Counted from the stretch's first letter, positions 1 to 9,839 are shown. The stretch: 18,062 nucleotides of DNA from Terana coerulea (GCA_024811115.1 JAKOGH010000038.1:1-18062); one strand, 5' to 3'. Numbers and translations: made by a program. Notes: a model not told the origin generated them from the letters alone.

Positions 1-71
1 CCAGCAGCTCACACCTCAGCCACGAAGAGTGTCTTGTAATGTACTTATATTGATCTCGTCCGGTCACTCAG

Positions 72-1119
72 CTATAAGAAACCTAGGAGGCAGTCCTTGG
101 GGTATTGGATAGGGATAGTCCCTGAAAGCGTAATTATTTTGCCATGACAACTAGTACGCGGTAACGAATGGCGAGGAGCTGAAGCAAGTCTTGTAGCGGG
201 CTTGAACTCATCGGCGTTGCTGATCATAAGCAGACCCACTAGTTTACGCACGTCAACACTTCACCCCAGACCAAGAGTTGGCATGACGTACCAATAAGGC
301 CAAACAGGCCCATGATGCTGCCGAACACTTCGACAATGAGAATCTTGACAAACAGGTTAGGATCTGCTGCGTCTGCTAATGCGGCGGTTGCCCCAGTGAT
401 GCCGACGCAGACACCGCAAAGGAGGTTGCACACGCCAACGGTAAGGCCTCCCCAGAACAATGCGAACCCTTGGAAAGCCAAGTGAATACTGCGAATCTGG
501 GTAGGAGCTCGCCAGGCGCACCTGTGAAGTAGTTCTCCCGTGTATATAGGTCTGCCTCAGGAATGACCGTGAGCTTCGCAGAGTAGACAATTCCAATGAT
601 CTGCCACATCATGTCAGTGCAAGCTCGCATTGCTCGTTGAGATACTTACAACTCCGTAGATGGCTACGACCTCACAGAAGATAATACTGTGCTGCCCTGT
701 TAGGTGCTGCCACACCTGTAAATCAAAACATACGTACCTGATGAGGTTCTTCGTCCTGATACGCGGTGCTCTTACACCTCCGCCAAGGATGGACGAGCCG
801 GTGACAAAGATTCCCCTGTTTTGCCGTGAGCAGTGATCCACCAAATGGCATCTTGACGTGACATACCACCCAGCACCCAACACACTCAATCCTATGCACA
901 AACCAATACCCAGCGACCCCCACACATACGGGCTCGTCTCCTCGAGAAACTGCCCAACGTTGAACGCTTCACCTGAGCCTGTACGTCACGCTTCGCATTA
1001 GCCCAACCTCCTCTTGCGCAGTACAGCCAGTGCTTACCAGTGAAGAGCAAGTAAAGTGCAATCACCACAACAAAGAAAGACGGTAGGCCAAACGTGTAAT
1101 AAGACGAATAGAAACCCAT
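72..1119 (-). CDS. VMA16: V-type proton ATPase subunit c'' (Vma16, V0 proteolipid)
   Basis: This is the c'' proteolipid of the membrane V0 rotor of the vacuolar H+-ATPase, which carries protons across vacuole and Golgi membranes. Seven exons (1119-1038, 978-867, 815-738, 686-650, 600-522, 468-292, 238-72) join without any frame error into 243 aa; the six introns are 49-59 nt with GT-AG ends. The start ATG sits in a good context (CACCATGG). Visible family signatures are [41 protein letters not shown] with the proton-binding Glu near residue 96, [14 protein letters not shown], and [20 protein letters not shown] with a second Glu near 176. The hydrophobic helices are evident. Identity is very secure. 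The odd part is the C terminus: after about residue 200 there are some 40 hydrophilic residues that the family normally lacks (the yeast protein is about 213 aa), so a late indel or a missed stop is possible. The gene is divergent from the ARL3-like gene. Confidence 0.95.
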
Positions 1120-1261
1120 GGTGAGGCTGAGAGCAGCACAGAGGTCGTTGTTTCCGGAGAGTTGCAGCGCACTGCGTACGAGAGATAGGCGCCCATAAGT
1201 GGTTGGAACCCTAACCTCACGTCGATGACAGCTGGTCAGGCAGTCACAACTTGTTCATCCC
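1120..1261. promoter_or_regulatory. Short bidirectional promoter between VMA16 and the ARL3-like gene
   Basis: Only 142 bp separate the two divergent start codons (minus-strand ATG at 1119, plus-strand ATG at 1262). All transcription start signals and both 5' UTRs must lie here or overlap the genes. I see no clear TATA box. Shared regulation of two endomembrane genes is an inference from the spacing. Confidence 0.6.
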
Positions 1262-2245
1262 ATGTATCATCTCTTGAAGGGGCTACACGAGTATCTGACT
1301 AGGTATGTGTACAGGCCAATAAAACCTTGAGTGTAGCTCACCAGCCTCAGGAAAGACGAATTCTCAGTGATTATCCTCGGCCTGGATGGAGCAGGGAAGA
1401 CCGTACGTTCAGCCTTAGCCCCACCATACAATTCAACTCACCTGTTTACTACATAGACATTGCTCAGAATATTAAGACACTCTACAATGATACGCCTGGT
1501 CTCACTCCCGGACAAGATAGGTCCAACCGTTGGTCAGAATAGTACGTATGCCTTACCGGTCTCTACTCACCACGACATAACCCTAGTTGCTTAGTGGGCA
1601 AGATCACTCTCCCTCAACAATTCTCAAGTTCTGGGATCTTGGTGGGCAGCGCGGTATTCGTTCTATCTGGCATCGTTACTACGACGACTGCCATGCCGTT
1701 GTGTATGTCATTGACGCGGAAGACCGTGAAAGATTGAGTGAAGGCTGGGAGGTGTTCGGTGAGTTCGATCCTTCTGGACGGCGTCTTCGCTCCTGTGGCT
1801 AAGCATATGCAAGGGACCTAAGAAAGCGTACTTTCTGCCCCACAAATTCTTGGCGTCCCTTTACTCTTGCTCGCGAACAAGCAGGACAGTCCACAAAGTC
1901 TCTCAGTTGAAGAAATCCGCAACGATTACGAAGACTGGTACCGGCATAAGCTAGACAGTGCCAGAAGGACCTACGGTGCTGATAACGAAGTCGAGCACCA
2001 CAGGGAACGGATAGCTAGCATGGACGTCATGGGCATATCTGCCCTTGAAGGGCGAGTACTACTGCGTCGAAGGTGCTTCGACGTCCAGAACACTAACATT
2101 CCTGCATTTATAGTACGGGAGTACGGGCTGCTGTAGATTGGTTGTTCATACGCGTACAGAACAGTAGGCGACGGTCAGTCTTCTCCCTCTATGCTCAAAC
2201 GCCCCACTCACTTGCGTTCACAGCGAAGAGCAAGTAGGAGAGTAG
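1262..2245 (+). CDS. ARL3: ARL3/ARFRP1-type Arf-like small GTPase (reading frame broken by indels)
   Basis: This is an Arf-family GTPase of the Arl3/ARFRP1 branch, which in yeast is recruited to the trans-Golgi by Sys1 and in turn recruits Arl1 and GRIP-domain proteins. The N terminus MYHLLKGLHEYLTRK lacks the myristoylated Gly2 of ordinary Arfs and matches the acetyl-Met/aromatic start of this branch. Visible motifs are the P-loop GLDGAGKT, switch II WDLGGQRGIRSIWHRYYDD, the guanine-specificity motif NKQD and the G5 motif SALEG, then VRAAVDWLFIRVQNSR. Exons are 1262-1302, 1351-1402, 1457-1541, 1595-1758, 1823-2051 and 2114-2173, perhaps with a last one at 2224-2245; without that final intron the stop is TAG at 2235. 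Three single-base lesions are inferred against the family: a base missing near 1469, an extra G near 1511 (these two compensate) and a base missing near 1612, which leaves the downstream frame off by one. The product would be about 217 aa if restored. It is either a decaying copy or carries assembly errors. Confidence 0.9.
2052..2113 (+). other. GC-AG intron in the ARL3-like gene
   Basis: The conserved junction ALEG/TGVRAAVDW is only obtained by splicing from the donor GCGAGT at 2052 to the acceptor TAG at 2113. A CTAAC branch-site-like motif lies about 20 nt before the acceptor. A GT donor at this point would break the conserved residues. Confidence 0.75.
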
Positions 2246-3395
2246 TAATTGGAACAGAGACACCAACATACTCACTCCGACTGCACTCTATGTCCTTTAT
2301 GACAAAATATAGATGGTGGTATACACTCATCACAGTTTTGACTTTGCGGCTACACACTTGCAGTCTACGCTGGCTCCGAAGCTTTTCGGCGTAATATTTG
2401 GAATCGTTTGTATCCTTTATTTAGCAAAGGGCGGCGGCTATGCACCAATCGTGCTCACCATTCGTCCTCCCACTCGGCAAAGAACCTCGAGTTCTCTGAG
2501 TATCATCGAAGCGGCTTCGTATGTTCACAAGCTGGACGGCTCAATAGCAGATGGATGTGGCGTTGCAGGTATGTCCTTGGCATTGTGGCTTTCATTGTGA
2601 CACACGTTGAGGCCCTTGTTCAGGTGGCGGGAGTGGTCCCCGTCCAGACGTTACCTAATCACAAAGTGGAGTACACGGGCAAAGGTTCTCCCGCATGTAA
2701 GTGAAGCTGCTGCTCCATTTGTTCAAATCGACTTGTATTCAGTTGAAGGTTCAGTCTTGTGGCTGGTGGAACGTTTCCATCTAGTCGGAAATCAATGCTG
2801 TGCAATCACACTTGCAGAGCCACCAGACTACTCCCATGCACAAGCCAACGGGCCGAACACGAATTGCGATGTAGTGCTCATGTACTCTACGTCTGCTGTT
2901 ATGTCGCTGGTGAGCTGCCCTTCCTACTCAACCACGGGTAGTAGATCAAAGGTCTGATTCTATTGAATCCTGCAGCGCGCTTTGAGATCTATCCCTAGTT
3001 GGCTTTCAAGCATCGTCCACTTTGCGTAGTCAAGTCCATGTCGCAGCGCTGACGTTGTCGTGGGATTGAACTTAGCCACGATGGGTAGATGAATATGGCG
3101 AGTCGAAGTGCAAAACCGACAATGGTCGTAGCGCTTGGACCGGGCAAACAGGATCGCTCCGCATGAAATCTTCTCGCCCGACAGTTGGGTGCGACGCAAA
3201 GAATCAGCGCCGTGTACCTTTTACTTCGACGTACAAGTTTATCTCGCATGCATAAAAGGGTGGCGCATTCGGCTGTATTGCTCAACGAGTGTACACTGGG
3301 TACCATGCCCCACCGGCCTGAAGTCTCCTCCCTTGAGTTCCTGAAACAAGTGTATGCCCTCCGTGACCTGACGTGCCTGCCAAATCCTGATTCTT
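2246..3395. other. Unassigned 1.15 kb stretch between the ARL3-like and DUF6533 genes
   Basis: I do not recognise a gene here. One plus frame is open from about 2313 to 2577 and includes a hydrophobic run (LFGVIFGIVCILYLA), followed at about 2569 by a GTATGT donor and at 2623 by a TTCAG acceptor. On the minus strand an ORF of 138 codons covers 2995-3411. Neither shows a family motif. The stretch may hold the 5' exons of the DUF6533 gene, a decayed gene, or only promoter and UTR sequence. Confidence 0.35.
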
Positions 3396-5059
3396 GATCC
3401 ACTAGCATCATCGAAGACTATGTGGACTATGCGTTGGCCAGTAAGTCATGACCATGATCTTCGCTAGCTCGGACAGTGTACGGGGCACTGAGATTGGATG
3501 TTGTGCAGCACTGGTCTTTTACGAATACATCATAACTCTACCAATGGAGGTCAAGCTCATCTGGCGGCGGAAGACGACTTTCCCGGCCATACTTTTCTAT
3601 GCAATCGCTACGTCCTGCTCCTTAATGCCACAATATCTCTTCCATTGGACAACGGCTGGGGACAACTGGTACGCTCCTCGTCAGCATAATGGCATGCATT
3701 CAACGATCAGTCATTGATTCCGAGGCACCCACAGAGGTGTGCTCTTACATTTCCTACACGCATGCAATCCTGACAGTCATCATAGTTGCGCTGTAATGCA
3801 AAGGATAAATGACGTCGCGATAGTGCTGACCTACGCCTTCATGGCAAGTGAGTAATCAATTTCGTGAAGGTGTCTATGATATGGTAATTTAATGTTCATT
3901 GCGGTAGTTTTCATGGCTTTGCGTGTGTACGCGCTATGGAACAAGAACAAAATACTCTTCGTGACGGTTTTGCTACCTGGCTCGATACCTGTGATCACCA
4001 GCACAGTGAGTTCAGTCATTTTGTCTGAGCAGTCGTTTTCGTGTGTAGTGGAAATAGGAACCTAATGAGATATAGATTTACCCGATTCACTACCACCCCA
4101 TACATTACGTGGCGCAACCGGTCACTGCCCAATGCAATCTCAAGTTGGTTTTATCTCCCGGTTTTCAGACTCAGTAAGCGATTGTCTTCCTACTTTCTCG
4201 AAAACTCTCACCACGCATTCTAGACGTACGCTTCCAGGGTGACAATCTCTGCTTCACGCTAACAAGCCGATCTCCTAGTTGTGCGTGCAGCGCACATCCC
4301 CTCATTGTATCGGACGCACTCGTACTGCTTTTGACATGGATGAAGACCTTCCGACAATATCGAGATTCTCGCAAACTTGGGATGAAAACCCCTCTAACGA
4401 TGATCTTCCTGAGGGATGGTACCATCTATTTTGTGTGGGTATTTGAATTATTTTCCAGACATTCTCTATGTAACTTCTTGACCGTTAACCAGCACGCTTT
4501 TGGTCCTCAACATATGCCACACAATCCTCGAATCAGTGGTTCGTCGCTCCTAGACCTGTGTCTGTTCGTACCCTGATAATCTTAATAGACAGTATCTGCA
4601 GTTAATCCGTTCATCTATACGTCTGTAGTAACCAAGACCTTTTCTAAGCGTCCATACTCAAAGCGTATCACAGGTTGACTCCAGTCCTCATAAGTCGGTT
4701 CATCCTCAACTTGCGAGGGGCGGCTAGTACATCATCGAAGAGCCAAACCTCAATCCGAATCTCCTCGCTCCAATTCAGAATACCTACCGATTTAGCAGGG
4801 AACATGGGCGAAGCTCTTAGCATTGGAGAGGACGACAATGACCCAGACGAGCAAGACGATCAGATTACGTCGCCCAACGATGCAGACGATGTTGAGCATA
4901 CTATTTCGCTCGACACCACGCAACCACGACACAGTCCTAGTTCACAGGAGGATTCATTGGAAATACAAGAGGTATGTAGGATATAGTATCTTGAGATTAA
5001 AGGTTGTCATTCAATGCATCCTTGGGTCAATATCCTAGGTCCCGAGATCTACGGTATGA
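3396..5059 (+). CDS. DUF6533-family multi-pass membrane protein (frame broken, 5' end uncertain)
   Basis: This belongs to the DUF6533 integral membrane proteins, which are greatly expanded in Agaricomycetes and have no known function. Pieces seen in order are: SIIEDYVDYALA (about 3404); after an intron at 3441-3508, LVFYEYIITLPMEVKLIWRR, the hallmark DUF6533 core; CNRYVLLLNATISLP (about 3600); FMALRVYALWNKNKI (about 3910); a helix followed by DALVLLLTWMKTFRQYRDSR (about 4312); FLRDGTIYF (about 4403); LISRFILNLRGAA (about 4687); and the family tail FRIPTDLAGNMGEAL, then an acidic cytoplasmic end. A final intron at 4972-5038 gives a stop at 5057. Several pieces lie in different frames with no intron between them: a base is missing near 3598 (ILF/CNRY) and one extra near 3740. 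The middle (about 4040-4260) is poorly resolved. The start codon was not found. It could be a pseudogene or a gene with consensus errors. Confidence 0.75.
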
Positions 5060-5408
5060 TTGTCCAGGCATGCCTGCACGGAATATCAGTCGATTCTCTC
5101 GCCTAGTACGAGTAATTAGCGACCCGCTCAGAGGCTTTGTTCCATGTAATCGTATGCCTTACATCAGTGATTAATACACACTTATCCCAACTTTTATACC
5201 TGTAAAGCGACAACCGTTAGGTAACCTGTGCTTGTGCGCATCATGCGATATCAGTTATTGGCATTTAGTTATGGCTACACTCGTAGACACGATAAAAAAG
5301 CATGCGACTCGGCGAAGGGGGCGCACGTCATGAGAACATAGAGTAATGTTAATATTTGACATCGCATAGCTGCTAGTGCGCAGTACAAAAGGATAAGCAC
5401 GTCTACTT
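5060..5408. other. Convergent 3' region between the DUF6533 and zinc-finger genes
   Basis: About 350 bp lies between two stop codons facing each other. It should contain both 3' UTRs and the polyadenylation sites. It is more AT-rich than the flanking zinc-finger gene. I see no ORF or repeat worth naming. Confidence 0.5.
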
Positions 5409-7294
5409 TTACGTCGCATCCATCTCATCTGCCTCGTCTCCAAAGCCTTCCTCCTCCTCTTCCAACGCAGCCTCGGCTTCAGCCTGCGCCTGAGCCGCCG
5501 CGGCTGCTTGAGCAATTGCCTCCTCTAGAAGCTTTGTCTGCTCTTCTGACAGCCACGATAGCGATATCGATGCGGCAGACGATGACACATCCGCGACCGC
5601 TGGCGAGGGCAGACCTACGTCTGCAGCGGAAGCGTTCGAAATGGGCTCGCCGAGCGGCATAGGCGGAGGGGGCGGCGCGGGCTGATACTGTGTTTGTGAA
5701 CGCGCCATGACGCTGGCGAGCGTTGGGTGAGCTCCTGTAGCAGACAACGGTGCGAAGGGCGGCGCGTCGGCGGGCGCAACTCGGCTTTTGATGATAGGGT
5801 ACAGCTGCATGGCCGTCATCTGCGCGTGTTCGACCACATGCAGCGGCACCTCGCCCTCCTCGAACGGCCGGTCGTCTTCCACGCCTGAATCCGCCTGGCC
5901 CTGGTCAATGTGCGCGCCGGGCGGCACTCCGCCCGCGTTCGCGAGCTGGTTCGCAACGATACCACTCCATATCTTTGCGCGCCTTGTCGCATCCTCCTCA
6001 CCCCCTCCTTCTCCACCTCCACCTCCTCGATCGCCGCCGTCGCGCACACCATGTCAACGTTGCCCTTGCCGCCCCGGCCCCGGCTGTCCTTGTGCCGCTT
6101 GATCGCGTCCCGTCGCGAGAAAATCTTGTCGCACCCGCCGCACTTCCACGCCGTCTTGTCGTGCAGCTTCGCGTGCCGCTTGAGGTCGTGGTTCCGCTGG
6201 AAGGACGCGGGGCAGTGTGGGCAGCGGTAGGGGCGGTCGACGAGCGCGTGGACGCGGTGGTGCGTGCGCAGAGAGTACAGGCGAAAGAACGTCTTCGGGC
6301 ATCCGGGGAAGTTGCACGGATAGACAGCAGTGCCGATGTCAGGTGGTGTTGGCGCAGGAGCTCCCCACGGCGTGGGCATCGGACCTATGTGCACCTTACT
6401 GAGTACACCGAGCATTTGGATGAGCGCGCCTAGCTCCTGCAGATTATTCACTTGGTCTGGTCGGGCCCTTGGAGCAGACGTGATAGCAAAGAGGTAAACC
6501 TGGTGCAGAGGGTATTGTATGGACGTAATGAGTTGAGAATCTGGTGGACCGTTCGTCGGTGGATGTGAGTTGAACGTTGTAGTAACGGCATGGACGGCTT
6601 CTGTGATTTGCACGAGTATGTCCGGATACTCGATAGCTGCTTTCTTCGCGTAACGGTCGTCGCCGTTATCTCCTTCCTCTCGTTTCCGCTTTCCTTTGTC
6701 CAGCTGGATAGCTGGTGCATCCGAGTTGCGCATGGAAGAGAAGAGGACGTCAGACTTAGCCAGCGCGACGAGAGCGTCGCTGAAAGGTTTCGCCAGCCCC
6801 TTTGTAATACTGTTCGAGGTAGCGCAGCGAGTGAGCAAGTCCAGTACTGTTGTGTTATTGCTCCCAGGAAGTACGAATGTCGCCAGTGCCTGGCGGACCA
6901 CTGGGTCCTTGTATGCATACGGGAGGATCCCTCGCATAGTGATCAGAGCTGCTTCTTGCCTCCTAGCTTGAGATGTAGCGGCGGCATCCTGGGCCTCTGC
7001 AGAAGAATTCGTGGATTCAACATGTTTCTCTGACTGAGCGAGAGACACCGCTGGCTGCGGCTGAGTAGGTGGAGGCCCGGTCTGAGTGGGAGCAGCACCG
7101 ACAGCGTTGGCCTCGGCTTGAGCCTTCGCAATGTCCGCCCAAAGCTGGTCGCCGAGGCGCTTTGCGATTTCTTCGGCTTCAGCATCGTACTCCTCCTCGT
7201 CATACTCCTCCTCACCATCCTCCCACTCCTGCTCGTGGTCTTCAAGCGCAGAATCAGCAGCTGCCTGGGCGTCTTCCATTGCGGCGTGGCTCAT
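5409..7294 (-). CDS. C2H2-type zinc-finger protein, probable transcription factor (one frameshift)
   Basis: This is a probable DNA-binding nuclear protein. From the ATG at 7294 one exon runs about 430 codons. It starts with an acidic N terminus (residues 20-42), then an Ala/Gln-rich stretch, a basic KGKRKREE patch near 200 that could be a nuclear signal, and three tandem fingers at about residues 325-417 (6044-6322). Finger 1 is C-X4-C-X12-H-X3-H and finger 2 is C-X2-C-X12-H-X3-H. Finger 3 is C-X2-C-X12-H followed by a long SRGRGGKGNVDMVC linker, so it is of C2HC type. At 6001-6005, inside a run of five Cs (five Gs in the gene), the frame is lost. The continuation is in another frame, GEEDATRRAKIWSGIVANQ, and runs to an Ala/Gln-rich segment and an acidic tail ending at 5409. 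One more G would give one protein of about 627 aa. The target genes are unknown. Confidence 0.85.
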
Positions 7295-8347
7295 CGTAAC
7301 GGTTCGTCTCTGTGCGATACAATCCCTCGTAGGTGAAGTTACGCATCATGAAAACGGTATATATTGCGCACTCAGGCGTGGGTGTAGATTAGGGTCGTGA
7401 AGGTCGAAGCGAGATGTGAAGGCGCAGTGAAGGAACGGGAAAGAGAGTAAGTTTGCGAAGGCGCCCAAGGTTCCATGCCGGAGCGCCCAAAGCACGGAGA
7501 AGGCGGATACGAAGCCGCACGCTATGACTCATAGTACTTTATGTTCAACCTCAACCTCGAGTGTACTTACAGTATACTTGTATCTCATCGCCTCACGAGA
7601 CGCAATACATGTGCACGGGAAGTCTGGTGTTTTCACCAAAAGAACGAGATGCCGGAAAATGCGTTAGCACAACTCCTTACAGACCGGCAAGCAGAAACAC
7701 CACTTCGGTAGCAGAAACGTCGGAGAAAAGGACAGACGTGGACACGAAGGCGTTGCAAGACTGCACGACTCAACTGTTCAAGCTAAATCCGCATCGGGAC
7801 GCAAGACTTTGTGGCGTCACGCCACGTGGGGCGACGAACTTCTTCTCAAGTCCCACCACCTCTTTACGCCGCATGCGCCCTCTCACCATCACAACCACGA
7901 CCTCTGCCCTTTGCTTCTGCCGTTAAAAGGAACGTTGACTGCAAGATCCTCGACGAACTAGCGTGCACGCTCTACTTTTCCCGCGCGAGATTGGTGAAGC
8001 GTCGTGACTGCCGGTGGAAATCGTCTACGCAAGGGCGAACCTTTCCTTTAATATACGCTGGAGAGGGAAGCTCTTGAGTATTACCCAAAGCTGCCTGATC
8101 GGCTATTGCTTTCCAATGTTAACACATTTAGTGCCGTTATTTCAGTCATGATCCTCTCGAACGTATCATGCACTGAACGCCTGTACTTCGGCTGCGGTTC
8201 ATTATGCCATAGGACTCAAAGGTGCGCTGGTGTTTTTCGAACCTTTCAGAACATGCCAACTGATACATATGGTTTTCCACAGTTTACAGCGATAATACAC
8301 TAGTCTATACCCATTCTATAGCGGGCACATGAAGCACAAGCGATAGT
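7295..8347. promoter_or_regulatory. 1.05 kb upstream of the zinc-finger gene and downstream of the CoA-binding gene
   Basis: Both flanking genes are on the minus strand, so this holds the zinc-finger promoter on its left side and the CoA-binding gene's 3' UTR on its right. A plus-strand ORF of 121 codons (7561-7926) has no motif and low-complexity Thr/Arg/Ser content. I take it as chance. No TATA box or repeat stands out. Confidence 0.4.
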
Positions 8348-8941
8348 TTACAACGTCTTGAGGACAGTGTCGCCTTCAGCCAGGACGCATGGGCCACCAT
8401 AGATAACCTTGTCGGCAAGGCCGTTCTCGTTGATGTACTCGACGATGCCCTCGTCGTCCGCACCGGGCTGGAGCCAGAGCGACGGGATGCCGAGCTCCTT
8501 GGCTTGCTCGAGCAGGCCGCGGGTGATCTGTCGACAGAATTGTCAGCGGTGCCGGAGACGAGTACGCTGTGGCGACTTGCCTTGGGGCCGGTGATGACGC
8601 TGACGGCGGTGTGCGTCGGGTCGGGGAGCTCGGACAGGGCCTTGATGGCGGCGATGCCCTGGATGTCGCTCTCCTTCTGCTCTCGCTGGTCAACAGACGG
8701 ACGGTGGCGCTGAAGACGTGGTACGCACGGGATGCACGGGAGTAGCCTCCTTGTTGTGCTCAACGTACCATTTCAGCACCTGTGGGTGGATCGAGTGAGC
8801 ACGACCTGGATCTTGCGGAGATAGGACTCGGAGGCCTGGGCTTACCTTGGTGCCAACCTTGGTCTCGTCCTTGGACGCGCCAACAACGGCGTAGTGAGGG
8901 GCGGAGAGGTGAGCCTTCTTCTGTTCCTCGGTGCCGGGCAT
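8348..8941 (-). CDS. Small CoA-binding-domain protein (YccU-like Rossmann fold)
   Basis: A single-domain protein of the CoA-binding type 2 family, related to bacterial YccU and to the N-terminal part of succinyl-CoA ligase alpha subunits; its cellular role is not established. Four exons (8941-8846, 8779-8729, 8685-8581, 8527-8348) join in perfect frame to 143 aa, a normal size for the family. It contains the nucleotide-binding start YAVVGASKDETKVGTKVLKW, then HNKEATPVHP, the mid-domain LSELPDPTHTAVSVITGPK, LLEQAKELGIPSLWLQPGA and the end VIYGGPCVLAEGDTVLKTL. Introns are 66, 43 and 53 nt; the 43-nt one is very short but must be removed because it carries an in-frame TGA. The third uses a GC donor. 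The start ATG precedes a short polar leader. The gene has no lesion, unlike several of its neighbours. Confidence 0.92.
8528..8580 (-). other. GC-AG intron in the CoA-binding-domain gene
   Basis: The donor reads AAG/GCAAGT at 8580 and the acceptor GACAG ends at 8528, giving 53 nt. Splicing here joins VSVITGPK to ITRGLLEQAKELG exactly as in the family and restores the frame. Apart from the C at +2 the donor matches the consensus closely, as is usual for GC donors. Confidence 0.8.
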
Positions 8942-9464
8942 GGTGAAGAAGCGTTACTGGGGTGGTTGAGTAGAAGAGATGAGTGAGGCTATCTGAGCTC
9001 TGGTTTCCTTGAGGGTAGTCCACCCTCATCTTATATGTTGTGAGCCCTCGCGAGCCACGTCGGTAGATAAGAACACTTTGTCATGCTGCTCTGTGCACCA
9101 TGGCGTGATGCACACCTTCGGCGTTGCTCTCAGCGAGTATCAGCCTGAGAACGGCGAGGGGTGAGCCGTACCCGTGTTTCCGCGGAAAACGTTGACAGAT
9201 GGAGCGGAAACAATCATGACGATTGGCATAACGCTTCACTTGCGACGCCAAACGACAGAAAAACTGTCTCCCGAGCTGTCGTATCACCGTACTCTTGTCT
9301 AACCCGCGCCAAGCACGCGAGCCCAGTCCGTGCCGACGGCAGCCTTGATATTGCCTGCCCTTAACTTATGGTCCGTGCGCAGGGCGTCTGCAGTATATAA
9401 ACCTCACTTCGCCCGTCCGAACTCTTCATACTTACCTTGATGGCACAAGCCCCTTCACATACCT

Positions 9465-9637
9465 GGGTTTGTGGGCCGTGGGGGCCATCCATAGCACGGC
9501 GACCCTGTCCCCAGAGGGACCCTGCGGTTTGTACGGGCTTCGGCTCGTGCACCGTCTTAATATTTCCCAGTTCTCCTTCGGCCCTCGGGCTGGGGAGGCC
9601 CGCTTTTTGGTCCCTATGCGAGGCTAACCCTAACCCC
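9465..9637. repeat. GC-rich, hairpin-prone element ending in telomere-like CTAACCC units
   Basis: A sharply GC-rich block stands in ordinary intergenic DNA. It contains short inverted pieces (GGGACC near 9513 against GGTCCC near 9608, and GGCC arms around 9578-9600). It ends at 9624-9637 with CTAACCCTAACCCC, two units of the fungal telomere repeat written on the C strand. Such a layout would suit the 3' end of a short non-autonomous retroelement or a piece of subtelomeric repeat. No target-site duplication was found. Copy number cannot be seen in one window. Confidence 0.4.
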
Positions 9638-9839
9638 ACTTGCATGCCTATTCGAGTAGTTTATGGACAAATACATTTGTTTTCCCCAGATCAAGCGAAT
9701 TTCTGTGCGAGCGTTGCTGTCAGAATCTGCCACAACATCCTTTCATCCAGCCACCCTACGCGCGCTCTGTCAGTGAGTCGGTCTGGAGTCGATCATAGTG
9801 AACAGTACAGACTGTAAATGAGCTTATGCAACAGAGAGC

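Noticed and set aside
2995..3411. Minus-strand ORF of 138 codons
   Set aside because: No motif, overlapping frames of similar length, and its right end overlaps the DUF6533 exon on the other strand.
5788..6433. Long plus-strand ORFs of 104-152 codons
   Set aside because: They are antisense to the GC-rich zinc-finger exon and disappear in favour of its clear finger motifs.
7561..7926. 121-codon plus-strand ORF in the zinc-finger upstream region
   Set aside because: No recognisable domain, no introns and no codon pattern like the real genes; it is probably chance.
9361..9817. ORFs on both strands through the GC-rich block
   Set aside because: Open frames are expected in GC-rich DNA; they read through hairpins and telomere-like units and show no protein motif.
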